Positions 56,475-64,000 of a DNA stretch of 64,000 nt are shown here, one piece after another. Source of the DNA: Thalassoglobus neptunius. Lineage in GTDB: Bacteria > Planctomycetota > Planctomycetia > Planctomycetales > Planctomycetaceae. Position 1 is the first letter of the stretch; every line of letters starts with the position of its first letter. The position numbers were made by a program, and so were the translations under genes. The DNA lies in NCBI RefSeq assembly GCF_007859735.1, contig NZ_SIHI01000001.1:608090-672089 (forward strand). Reading direction: 5' to 3'. The notes under the pieces were generated by a model. It did no database searches. It saw only the letters and a list, made by a program, of their open reading frames with translations, and was not told the DNA's origin.

Positions 56475-57761
56475 CTATGAATTTGACTGGCGAGTTCTTT
56501 TCACAAAAACGACAGCTTCTTCTGTGGTGGAGATCTGATTGTTGAGTTGTGCGTCGCGCACAGCTGTCAGAATTTCTCGGAATTCGGGTCCCGGTTCGAG
56601 TCCCATCTTGATGAGGTCTTGCCCATCGATGAGTTCCGGAGGACTGATGTCTTCAGGGGGATTCTGATCGAGAAAATTCTGGAGATGATTCCACTCGTCG
56701 AGGTGTTGACGCGTGACGTTGACTTCTGCTTGAGCGACTGTGAGCCAATCCGGAAAGAAGGGAGATTGTGCGAGCCGTTTGAGTTTCGCGAGATCCATGT
56801 GAGTGACATTTGCGAGCGTGTGGCGATTTTCAACCAGCCAACTAGTGCGTGCTGTCACGCGGTTTGAAAGTTTGAGACGTTTGCAAATCTCAGAGACCTC
56901 CTCAACGGATTGATGCGATGAGTTGGGAATGGCGTGGCCGGCGACGTCACGCAAAACGACAGCGAAGGCCGTCTCAAACAGCGGGGCCTCCAACTGGTGA
57001 AGGATGTCGAGGAGTTCGGTCCAGTTTTCAAGTTGGCTTTCAATGGAGTGTTCAATCACTTCTGGAAGAATGACTTGCAGGAGATTCAACGACTCACAGA
57101 GTTTCATGGCTGTGGCCCGTTCGCGGTCGATGAGCATCTTCCGAAACTCCTGAGCGATTCGTTCCGGGCTGACGACGATAATCTGTGAAGCCATCTGTGT
57201 AATGGCGTCCCCTGTGACTGGATCAAGAAGAAATCCGAGCGTGGCAGCGAATCGAACGCCTCTCAACATTCGCAGCTTGTCTTCAGACATTCGATCATGA
57301 GGGTCGCCAATTGCCCGAACAATTTTCTTCTTCAGGTCCTCCTGTCCGCCAACGTAGTCGAGAACCTGCTCTTCGATTGGATCGTAGAACATGCCGTTGA
57401 TGGTGAAGTCTCGACGCTGAGCATCTTCTTCCGCGGTGCAGAATTCGACGGTCGTGGGACGGCGGCCATCGAGATACTCGCCTTCTCTTCGAAAAGTGGC
57501 GACTTCTATCTGACCACTCGATTTCGGTCCCCGAACGATCATCACGCCGAAGGACTCTCCGACAGCAAGAGTCCGTTTGGGACCGAAGATCTTTCGGACC
57601 GACTCAGGCGGGGCATCTGTCGCGACGTCAAAGTCGTTCGGTTCAATATTCCGAAGCAGATCGCGGACGCATCCCCCCGCCCAATAGGCTGTAAAGCCCT
57701 CGGACTTGAGGCGGCGAATGACTTCGATTGAAAAATCTCGTGGAGACACAGGAGCGGTCAA
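56475..57761 (-). CDS. CCA tRNA nucleotidyltransferase / poly(A) polymerase family
   Basis: A nucleotidyltransferase of about 428 residues. AYWAGGCVRDLLRNIEPNDFDVATDAPPESV holds the G-G-x-V-R-D and catalytic Asp motif. RRDFTINGMFYDP is the second active-site block, and GDPHDRMSEDKLRMLRGVRFAATLGF binds RNA and nucleotide. The C-terminal part contains a helical region. The start is uncertain: TTG 57761 gives a family-like N-terminus, TTG 57818 and GTG 57749 are in frame. CCA-adding versus poly(A) activity cannot be separated from sequence alone. Confidence 0.87.
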   Translation of the reverse strand: MTAPVSPRDFSIEVIRRLKSEGFTAYWAGGCVRDLLRNIEPNDFDVATDAPPESVRKIFGPKRTLAVGESFGVMIVRGPKSSGQIEVATFRREGEYLDGRRPTTVEFCTAEEDAQRRDFTINGMFYDPIEEQVLDYVGGQEDLKKKIVRAIGDPHDRMSEDKLRMLRGVRFAATLGFLLDPVTGDAITQMASQIIVVSPERIAQEFRKMLIDRERATAMKLCESLNLLQVILPEVIEHSIESQLENWTELLDILHQLEAPLFETAFAVVLRDVAGHAIPNSSHQSVEEVSEICKRLKLSNRVTARTSWLVENRHTLANVTHMDLAKLKRLAQSPFFPDWLTVAQAEVNVTRQHLDEWNHLQNFLDQNPPEDISPPELIDGQDLIKMGLEPGPEFREILTAVRDAQLNNQISTTEEAVVFVKRTRQSNS

Positions 57762-57843
57762 TATTTTGGAACTTTGAATCTGGGAACGCGACTCGATACA
57801 GTTTGGGCGCAGAGACAAGAATCAACAAGGAGTCGAAATAGCG

Positions 57844-58569
57844 ATGTCTGGAAAAACTGTATTGATTACTGGTGGTGGAACAGGCATTGGAGCGGGATGC
57901 GCACACGAGTTCGCCCGAGCGGGCTATCGAGTTGCGATTTCTGGTCGACGTGTTGAAAAACTGAAAGAGGTCGCGGACTCAGCGCCGGATGGTGCCGAGA
58001 TTCTGTTTCAAGCTGCGGATGTTTCCTGTCGCGACGACGTCGACTCTCTGGTGAATTGGGCCAATGAGCAGTTGGGGCACGTCGACATCTTACTGAACTG
58101 TGCCGGAATCAATATTGCGAACCGCAAGATGGACGTTCTCAGTCCTGATGACTGGGACAAGTTGATGAAGGTGAACGCCACCGGAGCTTACAACATCATG
58201 CGGGCAGTCCTGCCGCAGATGCGCGAGCGGAAAGATGGTCTGATCATCAACGTCTCATCGATCGCCGGGTTGCGCGCCAGCCTTCTCGGTGGCGTTGCCT
58301 ATAGTGCGTCGAAGTTCGCGATGACGGCGCTCGGGACTTGCGTTGGCTTGGAAGAGCGAGAGAACGGGATTCGTGTGACGAATGTTTATCCCGGAGAAGT
58401 CGAGACGCCGATTCTCGACGCCCGGCCGAATCCCGTGAGTGCGGAGCATCGAGCAAGAATCCTCCAGCCGAGTGACATTGCCTCAATGATCGTCGCAGTG
58501 GCAGCCCTTCCGCCGCGAGCTCACGTTCCGGATCTCGTGATCAAACCGACGACTCAGGAATTCTGCTAA
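57844..58569 (+). CDS. short-chain dehydrogenase/reductase
   Basis: A 241-residue classical SDR. TVLITGGGTGIGAGCAHEFARAGYRVAISGRR is the coenzyme site with the TGxxxGxG pattern (Arg after the second strand favours NADP). NCAGIN, the catalytic Ser in INVSSIAGL and YSASKFAMTALG (Tyr and Lys) are present. The C-terminus DLVIKPTTQEFC is typical of family members similar to 3-oxoacyl-ACP reductase. AAGGAG lies upstream of the ATG. The substrate is unknown; it is divergent from the CCA transferase gene. Confidence 0.88.
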   Translation: MSGKTVLITGGGTGIGAGCAHEFARAGYRVAISGRRVEKLKEVADSAPDGAEILFQAADVSCRDDVDSLVNWANEQLGHVDILLNCAGINIANRKMDVLSPDDWDKLMKVNATGAYNIMRAVLPQMRERKDGLIINVSSIAGLRASLLGGVAYSASKFAMTALGTCVGLEERENGIRVTNVYPGEVETPILDARPNPVSAEHRARILQPSDIASMIVAVAALPPRAHVPDLVIKPTTQEFC

Positions 58570-58639
58570 CCGAACAGGTAGCCGTTTCGCCGCGGACTCT
58601 CAACTGTGATGCTCACCGCTTGATTCAAAGCGTTCAGCA

Positions 58640-59353
58640 TCACTTTGAATGGAGAGGACTTCGGTTCAGTTTCCTGAAAGTTCTCTCGATGTCTTCGGGC
58701 CAATTCTCCGTGGAGACCTGCTCGGACGGATTACGCGAGAGGGGATGGCGTCGAGTTCGATGTTCCGGAGGAGTCCGAAACTGAACCTTGTTTGCCAGCC
58801 GATTGTGATGGCTGAACGGATAAGGTTCAACGTGTTGAATTGCTTCAATCGTCTGCACAGGTTCCGGTGAATAGGACTGTTCCAGTTCGAGTGCAGGTTC
58901 CGGCGGGGTAATGTCTGGAAGAGGTGGCGGAAGCTGAGTCGATTCATTCAGCGGAATGCTTGGGAAGACGGGCTCGTGATTTCCCTGCGAGAGATCTGTC
59001 ATCGCTTCATAGTAGTGCCAGAACTGCTGGGAATAGGGCATCACCGGGGACATCTGAAAGCGTTGAGCGGTGCTCGATTGACTGAAGATGTGGTGATAGT
59101 TGTACGGACGAAAGGAATGAAACCCTCCGTAATACGGCATCACCTTGATGTATCCGTGCTTCCAGGGTTCCTGGTCGTCGTAGAAGTACAACGGCTCGCT
59201 GTTTCCGACAGTGAATGAGCCATGCACTGTTGGCCCAGCCTGTTGGATGGGGACATCGGCTGGCACAGGAGGTTGACCGGCTTGCGCTCGTGCCATCGAT
59301 GGCATGACGATCGCCAGCAAGACGAAGAGTGAGGCAGGGGTCAGAGATCTCAT
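58640..59353 (-). CDS. secreted Pro/Tyr/His-rich protein
   Basis: A 237-residue protein with a signal peptide (MRSLTPASLFVLLAIVMPSMARAQA). The mature part has aromatic clusters (HGYIKVMPYYGGFHSFRPYNYHHIFSQ) and a Pro-rich segment (LPPPLPDITPPEPALELEQSYSPEPV), then a basic tail (HRTRRHPLSRNPSEQ). I do not recognise a family. A similar aromatic motif appears in the divergent small secreted protein at 59641. I chose ATG 59353 to fit the signal peptide. Confidence 0.65.
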   Translation of the reverse strand: MRSLTPASLFVLLAIVMPSMARAQAGQPPVPADVPIQQAGPTVHGSFTVGNSEPLYFYDDQEPWKHGYIKVMPYYGGFHSFRPYNYHHIFSQSSTAQRFQMSPVMPYSQQFWHYYEAMTDLSQGNHEPVFPSIPLNESTQLPPPLPDITPPEPALELEQSYSPEPVQTIEAIQHVEPYPFSHHNRLANKVQFRTPPEHRTRRHPLSRNPSEQVSTENWPEDIERTFRKLNRSPLHSK

Positions 59354-59640
59354 CGACAGAATCCTGTCTGTATTCGACGCGAAGTCTCGGCCGCGTTGGC
59401 TTTCTGGAAGTGTGAATGACAATCCACATTCCTAGTCATCGGCTTGCGATTGGAGGAACTGAGTCAAAAGAGGGAGTCAAAAGCCAGAAAATTGACGTGG
59501 CCGTCATAACCCTCTTGATTGGTTTGTTCGACTTGAGACTGGGGCTGTTTCAGGTCATTTCTGTGGAATCATTCAACATCATTTTGCCACAGTTTGTAGG
59601 CTCATGAAGTGCTTTTATCATCCTCTGAAGGGTCGGACCT

Positions 59641-59991
59641 GTGCGACATCGATTCACAATGACTTTCATCGTTCTGGCGACTTTCGGGGTGAGCGAATGC
59701 ACTCTCGATGCGGCAAGGGCTCAGGAACAAGTGGTCCCCAGTGTGGAACCCCGTGTTCCGGAACCTCCCGTCTTTGAACCCAATCCTGAACCGATTGAGA
59801 ATCCTCCGATGAGTGAATTTGAACTCTCGGAAGGAAAGCCCTGGAATCCTTTGTGGTCAACTCAGCATCTGCATCCAACGGTCGGTCCATCAATCTCGGG
59901 CAGGTATCACTATCGATATCCTTACTTCAGCTACCGACGACCCTGGTTTCCTGCAGGTCCGGCAAGTCGCACCGTCGACATTATCTGGTAA
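59641..59991 (+). CDS. small secreted Pro/aromatic-rich protein
   Basis: A 116-residue protein starting at GTG 59641 (GGGTCGG upstream) or ATG 59659. The first 28 residues are a signal peptide ending AARAQ. The mature part is Pro/Glu-rich (EPRVPEPPVFEPNPEPIENPP) and ends with HYRYPYFSYRRPWFPAG. It shares this composition with the divergent protein at 58640, suggesting a related envelope role. No known domain. Confidence 0.6.
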   Translation: MRHRFTMTFIVLATFGVSECTLDAARAQEQVVPSVEPRVPEPPVFEPNPEPIENPPMSEFELSEGKPWNPLWSTQHLHPTVGPSISGRYHYRYPYFSYRRPWFPAGPASRTVDIIW

Positions 59992-60112
59992 TTCCCGCTG
60001 AGTGGGCCACCAGAGGAAAGGGGAACGTTGAATTCACTGAACGCATGTGCGATAACCAACTTCGCCAAAGAGAGGATCGCGATAAACATTGGCTGAACAG
60101 TGAATAATCAAC

Positions 60113-61117
60113 ATGTCAGTCATCAGTAAGATTCGACGGTTGCTGCAACTTCTCGAACGATTGGAATCGGGGCGAATTCACAATACCAAGGAGTTGGCGG
60201 ATTTTCTGAAAGTGAGTCGACGAACGATCTTTCGAGACATCAAGACTCTGCAGGATTCCGGGATTTCAATTCTTTACGATGCGAGCCAGCGGGGCTATTG
60301 GATCTCCGAGAGTCCCTATCTTCCTCCGACAGATCTCACGCTTGAAGAGACGTTGTCATTGGTCTTGTTGTCTCAAGAGTTGGGAAATTCGAAACGTGGA
60401 ATTCCGTTCTTCGAAACGGCAGGTGAAGCTTCAATGAAGCTGCAAAGCAACCTGCCGAATCATCTCAAAAGCTACGTGGGAGAACTCACGACCGGTGTCA
60501 AGATGGGGACCGAACCGAAATCGAGTCTCGACGATTCCCGCAGCCACTACGATCGCGCACTGGCGGCAATCGCTGAAAAGAAAAAGCTTCGCATTCGATA
60601 CGACAGCCTCTACGACCAGAAAGAGATCAGTACGCTTGTCAGCCCTTATCGCGTTTTCTTCAAGCGTCGATCGTGGTATCTCATCGGGCGTTCTTCGATC
60701 CACCGGGCAGTGAGAACATTTCATCTGGGAAGAGTCCACGAATCGTCGCTGACTGAAGATACGTTCGTCGTTCCGAAACGGTTCAGTCTCGAACAGTATT
60801 TCGGCAAAGCATGGAATATGGTTCGTGAACGAGGAAACAGAAAACATGTGGTCGTCCGCTTCGCGCCTCTCGTCGCCAGAAATGTGGCGGAAGTGACGTG
60901 GCATGCGACTCAGACCGTCATCTGGAACGATGATGGGACCATCGACTTTCATGTCACCGTGGATGGCATTCACGAGATTTCGTGGTGGATTCTCGGGTAT
61001 GGAGACAAAGCGAAAGTTCTGGAGCCACCCGAGCTTGTGGAGCTGATTCGATCGCACATTCGAAATATGTCCGCGAACTACGAGCAACCGGAGAGTGACG
61101 AGCGGGATCGCGACTGA
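60113..61117 (+). CDS. WYL-domain transcriptional regulator
   Basis: A 334-residue regulator of the YafY/WYL type. Residues 1-60 are an HTH of the HTH_11 type (KIRRLLQLLERLESGRIHNTKELADFLKVSRRTIFRDIKTLQDSGI). The middle part, AIAEKKKLRIRYDSLYDQKEISTLVSPYRVFFKRRSWYLIGRSS, is the WYL domain, which can bind ligands or single-stranded nucleic acid. The C-terminal part (RFAPLVARNVAEVTWHATQTV) is the WCX region. WYL regulators often control phage defence, but no defence genes are adjacent here. Confidence 0.88.
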   Translation: MSVISKIRRLLQLLERLESGRIHNTKELADFLKVSRRTIFRDIKTLQDSGISILYDASQRGYWISESPYLPPTDLTLEETLSLVLLSQELGNSKRGIPFFETAGEASMKLQSNLPNHLKSYVGELTTGVKMGTEPKSSLDDSRSHYDRALAAIAEKKKLRIRYDSLYDQKEISTLVSPYRVFFKRRSWYLIGRSSIHRAVRTFHLGRVHESSLTEDTFVVPKRFSLEQYFGKAWNMVRERGNRKHVVVRFAPLVARNVAEVTWHATQTVIWNDDGTIDFHVTVDGIHEISWWILGYGDKAKVLEPPELVELIRSHIRNMSANYEQPESDERDRD

Positions 61118-61326
61118 TTGGGCAGCGAACATTTCTTCTCGCACGCTTTGCCCAGCTTCTCTATTCGGTCAATCAATGTGTCGATTTTTGCCGGTTGCTT
61201 CCTTGAGTGGCGGCCCCTGTTTGATTCCATGTTGGCAGAGCTTGACTGTGCAACTAGAGTCTCGAACTGATTCTCTCCGCGAATGAACAGGAGCTATCAA
61301 CCGTCAATCCCTTGGGAAGGATTCCC

Positions 61327-61527
61327 ATGCGACGCTTATTCTTACTGCTGACAGCAACTTCTTTAATGGTCAACGGTTGTACGATGATGCAATGGTTGGC
61401 ACCCCATCAGTTGTGGAAACTCAACCGGCAGCCGGCGATCAGCCGGGATGACGCCTATTTCAGCATTCCGGCTGAACCAGTCGAGTCTGCCTCCGACCGT
61501 GAAGCGGTGTCGACGACTGCGTTCTGA
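61327..61527 (+). CDS. small lipoprotein
   Basis: A 66-residue protein with a lipoprotein signal: MRRLFLLLTATSLMVNGC, lipobox V-N-G-C. The remaining 45 residues (TMMQWLAPHQLWKLNRQP and a Ser/Glu-rich tail) show no domain. GGAAGGAT lies upstream of the ATG. It precedes the LysM/YkuD gene by 111 bases on the same strand and may belong to the same cell-wall unit. Confidence 0.6.
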   Translation: MRRLFLLLTATSLMVNGCTMMQWLAPHQLWKLNRQPAISRDDAYFSIPAEPVESASDREAVSTTAF

Positions 61528-61638
61528 GCCACTTTCATGGTTTCTCTGCTTTAGGACCAATTCAAAACCTGACGGCAAATTTGGTGTTCAGGGAGGTTGT
61601 TTTCGGGAAGACGACACTTCGTCAAGGACGACTGCGAA

Positions 61639-62976
61639 ATGTATGAGTATCAACAACAAAAACATCCCCTGCAAACTTTTCAGTTCTGGTTTGTGATTCT
61701 GATTTGTGTGTGTGGCGTTGCCGCCTGGCAATCCGGGATGCTGGCCGACCGAAACGTTGAACCCTCGGTCACTCGTCAAGTTGTGAATGTCCCTGACGAG
61801 GCGATGCCTCCGATTCCTGGTACAGACAAAGATCGCTCTCCATCGACGAAATCGAACGATCAGATTGCGGAAAACGACCAGATTGCGGCCACTGTTGAGC
61901 AACCAGAGACTGAGACTCAAGCTGTCGACCTCACCATTCCCGAAGCTCCAATGCAGACAGAGGAACGGGATTCCTCAGAGACAACTCAGCATCGACTGGA
62001 CGACAATCAGTCGACTGGAGATTTGGAATCCGACGCTCCGAAAGTGATCACTCTCTCGTTCAACCAAGTCGTTGAAGCGGATTCCTCAGAGTCCGGGATT
62101 CAGCAGGTTGCGGCAGTCACCACTGCTACAACGCCAGAAGAGCACGACTTCTCCTTACCGGAGTCAGAGTCTGTTGAGGAAACCGCCGATCACCTCAGTG
62201 AGAACGGGAATGTTGAAGCGAGTCACATCGACGAAGTGCACGAATTGCGTCCAGCCCAGCCTCGCCTGAAAGCTGTTCCGTTGGATCTCGAATCGATCGA
62301 TACGATGGTCGCAGAAGGAAGAGAAGTTGAGGCACTCCGACAGCTTTCCATCTGGTACTGGAAAGAACCGGCTTCTCGCTCGCAATTTTCTGATCGATTG
62401 ACGGTTCTGTCCCGACGCGTCTATTTCCACAAACAACCGCATTACATCGAACCGTATGAAGTTGTATTCGGTGACAGCCTCGAAACGATCGCCAAGCAGT
62501 ATCAGGTTCCGTGGGAATATCTGTCGCGGATCAATCAAACTCCTCCGGACCGAATCCGCGCCGGACAGAAGCTCAAAGTCAATCAGGGACCGTTTGACGT
62601 TGTCGTCGATTTAAGCGACTACGAATTGACCGTCCACTCACAAGGATACTTTGTCGTCCGAATGCCGGTTGGTATTGGACGCGATGGATTGACTCCGGTT
62701 GGAAGATTTCGTGTCACCGAGAAAGTGGCCGAGCCAACTTATCAAGGTCAACACAGAACGACAGCCAGCTCCCATCCCACAAGTTCGGACGGGAAATTCT
62801 GGATCGCTTTCAATGACGAAGACGCTTCGCTCAATGGCATCGGGTTCCACGGCACGATCGATCCCGAATCGATCGGGAGAGCAGAATCGAATGGATCCAT
62901 TCGATTGCACAATCAGCACATTCAAGATCTGTTCCACCTTGTCACAGTCGGCTCCGAGGTCGTGGTCTGCCACTGA
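61639..62976 (+). CDS. LysM plus YkuD-like protein lacking the catalytic Cys
   Basis: A 445-residue protein. An N-terminal membrane anchor (TFQFWFVILICVCGVAAW, residues 13-30) is followed by a long acidic, low-complexity linker (about 35-215). A LysM domain, YEVVFGDSLETIAKQYQVPWEYLSRINQTPPDRIRAGQKLKV, lies near residues 272-315, and an L,D-transpeptidase (YkuD) domain follows. The active-site blocks are GFHGTIDP (His404) and SNGSIRLHN, where the expected catalytic Cys is Ser420 and the expected His is Asn418. It probably binds peptidoglycan without the normal transpeptidation. The stop lies 19 bases before the copy D repeat. Confidence 0.88.
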   Translation: MYEYQQQKHPLQTFQFWFVILICVCGVAAWQSGMLADRNVEPSVTRQVVNVPDEAMPPIPGTDKDRSPSTKSNDQIAENDQIAATVEQPETETQAVDLTIPEAPMQTEERDSSETTQHRLDDNQSTGDLESDAPKVITLSFNQVVEADSSESGIQQVAAVTTATTPEEHDFSLPESESVEETADHLSENGNVEASHIDEVHELRPAQPRLKAVPLDLESIDTMVAEGREVEALRQLSIWYWKEPASRSQFSDRLTVLSRRVYFHKQPHYIEPYEVVFGDSLETIAKQYQVPWEYLSRINQTPPDRIRAGQKLKVNQGPFDVVVDLSDYELTVHSQGYFVVRMPVGIGRDGLTPVGRFRVTEKVAEPTYQGQHRTTASSHPTSSDGKFWIAFNDEDASLNGIGFHGTIDPESIGRAESNGSIRLHNQHIQDLFHLVTVGSEVVVCH

Positions 62977-62994
62977 TCTCAAACGCAACTGTTA

Positions 62995-63095
62995 GAGCGT
63001 TTTCTGATTTGGTTTGCACTCACTCGCACGAGCAAACTCAGTTTTTTATCTTGTGAAAGAGTTCAAGCGAGTGCACAGGAAAGAGCAACTTGCTC
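62995..63095 (-). repeat. 101-bp MITE-like repeat, copy D
   Basis: One end is GAGCAAGTTGCTC and the other begins GAGCGTTTTCTGATT. Both flanks are TA (62993-62994 and 63096-63097). The right end forms the TAG stop codon of the mannosyltransferase remnant on the minus strand. It lies between convergent genes, as does copy A. Confidence 0.85.
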
Positions 63096-63886
63096 TAGCG
63101 GTCGGCGATTTGTTCGAGGTGATCATCCATTTCCTGCGCTCGAATTTGCCACGCAAACCGGGATGCCAGCTCACTCGCTTCCGTCTGTCGAGAATGAAAC
63201 CGTTCGGGATCAGAGAGTCGAATCTCACTCCAGCGTTTGATGGAATCGGCAAGTTCCTGAGTGGTCCCGTCGTACAGAAATGACGAAGCTTGGTTGACCA
63301 GCTCCGGGTAGGACAACCGATTGGGAAAGACGGGCAGACACCCGGCCGACATCGCTTCCACAGCTGCAATTCCGAAGAACTCATGAATCGCTGTTGAGAC
63401 GATGAGGTCGGAAGAAGCAAGAATCCGACGATACTCTTCCACGGATTCGGCGTATCCCCAGTTCTCAATATGATCGGAGAATCGGTGGGAAGCCTCTTCG
63501 AAACATTTCGGGACTTCGCGAAACGTTTCTCCAACGACGTTCAAGCGAAACTCGACTCCCGCTGCTTTCAGTAGATCGAGAGCTTCGAAAAACTGCTGAG
63601 GGTTCTTGTCGTGTTCCCAACGTGCTGCCCAGAGAATCTGTATCGGTCCATCGCTGGTCGTTCGCAGTGGAATGGGATCGATGGCGGGCGAGTGAACTTC
63701 CGAAACGACTCGGCACCTGTTCAGTGATCGCTGCCATCTTTCATTGTCAGCAGGTGCCAGCTTAGGAGCACTCTTGAGAAACGATTCGATCTCCGAAAAC
63801 AGAGTTTGCCTGTGAAAGTCGGAGTTAAACCAGGTGACGTCCGCTGAGAGGCTATCCGGAAACTGAGGTTTTGTGAAAGTCTGGTT
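63095..63886 (-). pseudogene. queuosine-tRNA mannosyltransferase-like, 5' end lost
   Basis: An open frame of about 264 codons (edge approximate) that resembles GTDC1/QTMAN (DUF3524 plus GT4). SLSADVTWFNSDFHR, ILWAARWEHDKNPQQFFEAL and IVSTAIHEFFGIAAVEAMSAGCLPVFPNRLSYPEL are matching blocks. In frame, two stops occur at 63905-63910, and the expected N-terminal 100 or so residues are replaced by the IS-like DNA. Its normal role is mannosylation of queuosine in tRNA-Asp. The TAG stop comes from the copy D repeat. tgt at 7-8 kb shows that queuosine synthesis is present. Confidence 0.75.
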
Positions 63887-64000
63887 TTGTTCACACTTTG
63901 CGGTTCATCAACGCAAAGGAGTGCACGGTGTCCGAGGCGATTCGAAAAGCGTACCCAAGTGACCTGACTGACCTTCAGTGGGAGATGATCGAAATGATTC
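63887..64000 (+). mobile_element. 5' part of an IS5-like insertion sequence
   Basis: The element starts somewhere between about 63880 and 63900 (edge not fixed because its other end is outside) and runs off the window. It carries a transposase start and interrupts the mannosyltransferase gene. Terminal repeats and target duplication cannot be read here. Confidence 0.6.
63928..64000 (+). CDS. IS5-family transposase, N-terminus only
   Basis: Starts with GTG at 63928, with AAGGAG 6 bases upstream. The readable 24 residues, including YPSDLTDLQWEMIEMI, match the DUF4096-type N-terminal segment of IS5/ISL-type transposases (usual form YPSDLTDEQW). The DDE catalytic part lies beyond the window, so the reading rests on this short motif. 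The gene points away from the mannosyltransferase remnant. Confidence 0.7.
   Translation, partial: MSEAIRKAYPSDLTDLQWEMIEMI

Overview
The window looks like chromosomal DNA from a planctomycete of the Planctomycetaceae/Gimesia-Rubinisphaera type. Evidence: a DUF1559 prepilin-like protein with the C-terminal H-x9-DG motif, a sulfatase, a PQQ beta-propeller dehydrogenase, an HTTM protein, an inverse-autotransporter-like barrel, Cys-rich and Pro/Tyr-rich secreted proteins, a fused SecDF and lipid A genes. This assignment is inference from gene content. I saw no rRNA, tRNA or CRISPR array. Gene density is ordinary, both strands are used, and most proteins are housekeeping. || Layout. 1-3.2 kb (minus): DUF58 protein cut by the window edge, an RlmL-like 23S rRNA methyltransferase and an overlapping ASCH protein. 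3.4-11.5 kb (minus): a translation/secretion block, rpsL-rpsG-fusA-tgt-yajC-secDF, with a sigma70-like promoter before rpsL and a terminator between rpsG and fusA. 12-19.3 kb: proC, nadB, asd, dxr and rseP. 19.3-23 kb: sulfatase and PQQ dehydrogenase. 23-27 kb (minus): an outer-membrane/lipid A block, Skp/OmpH-lpxC-lpxA-Gfo/Idh/MocA oxidoreductase. 27-29.3 kb: a Cys-repeat secreted protein and an HTH-receiver regulator. 29.6-36 kb: GT39 glycosyltransferase, a BNR propeller, a MoaD/ThiS-like protein, rfbB and a GT4 glycosyltransferase. 36-41.3 kb: prfB with its programmed frameshift, DUF447, gltX and HTTM. 41.7-46.4 kb: DUF1559 protein, lipoprotein, purple-acid-phosphatase-like enzyme and a sugar isomerase. 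46.7-54 kb: pilin-like peptide, homocysteine methyltransferase, the large barrel/beta-helix protein and XdhC. 54.3-63 kb: membrane and zinc-ribbon proteins, CCA transferase, SDR, small secreted proteins, WYL regulator and a LysM/YkuD protein. 63-64 kb: a queuosine-tRNA mannosyltransferase gene broken by an IS5-like element that runs off the window. || The most novel observation is a dispersed 101-bp element present four times (starts 23026, 32976, 54015, 62995), with related ends, an internal palindrome and TA flanks, like a Tc1/mariner (IS630)-type MITE. Three of the four copies sit exactly on the TA of a gene's stop codon. Because the element begins with G, the insertion recreates TAG and leaves the protein intact. 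Other points worth checking are an L,D-transpeptidase with Ser in place of the catalytic Cys, a terminator-like hairpin inside the start of the GT39 gene, and ribosomal protein S12 with Arg at position 88.
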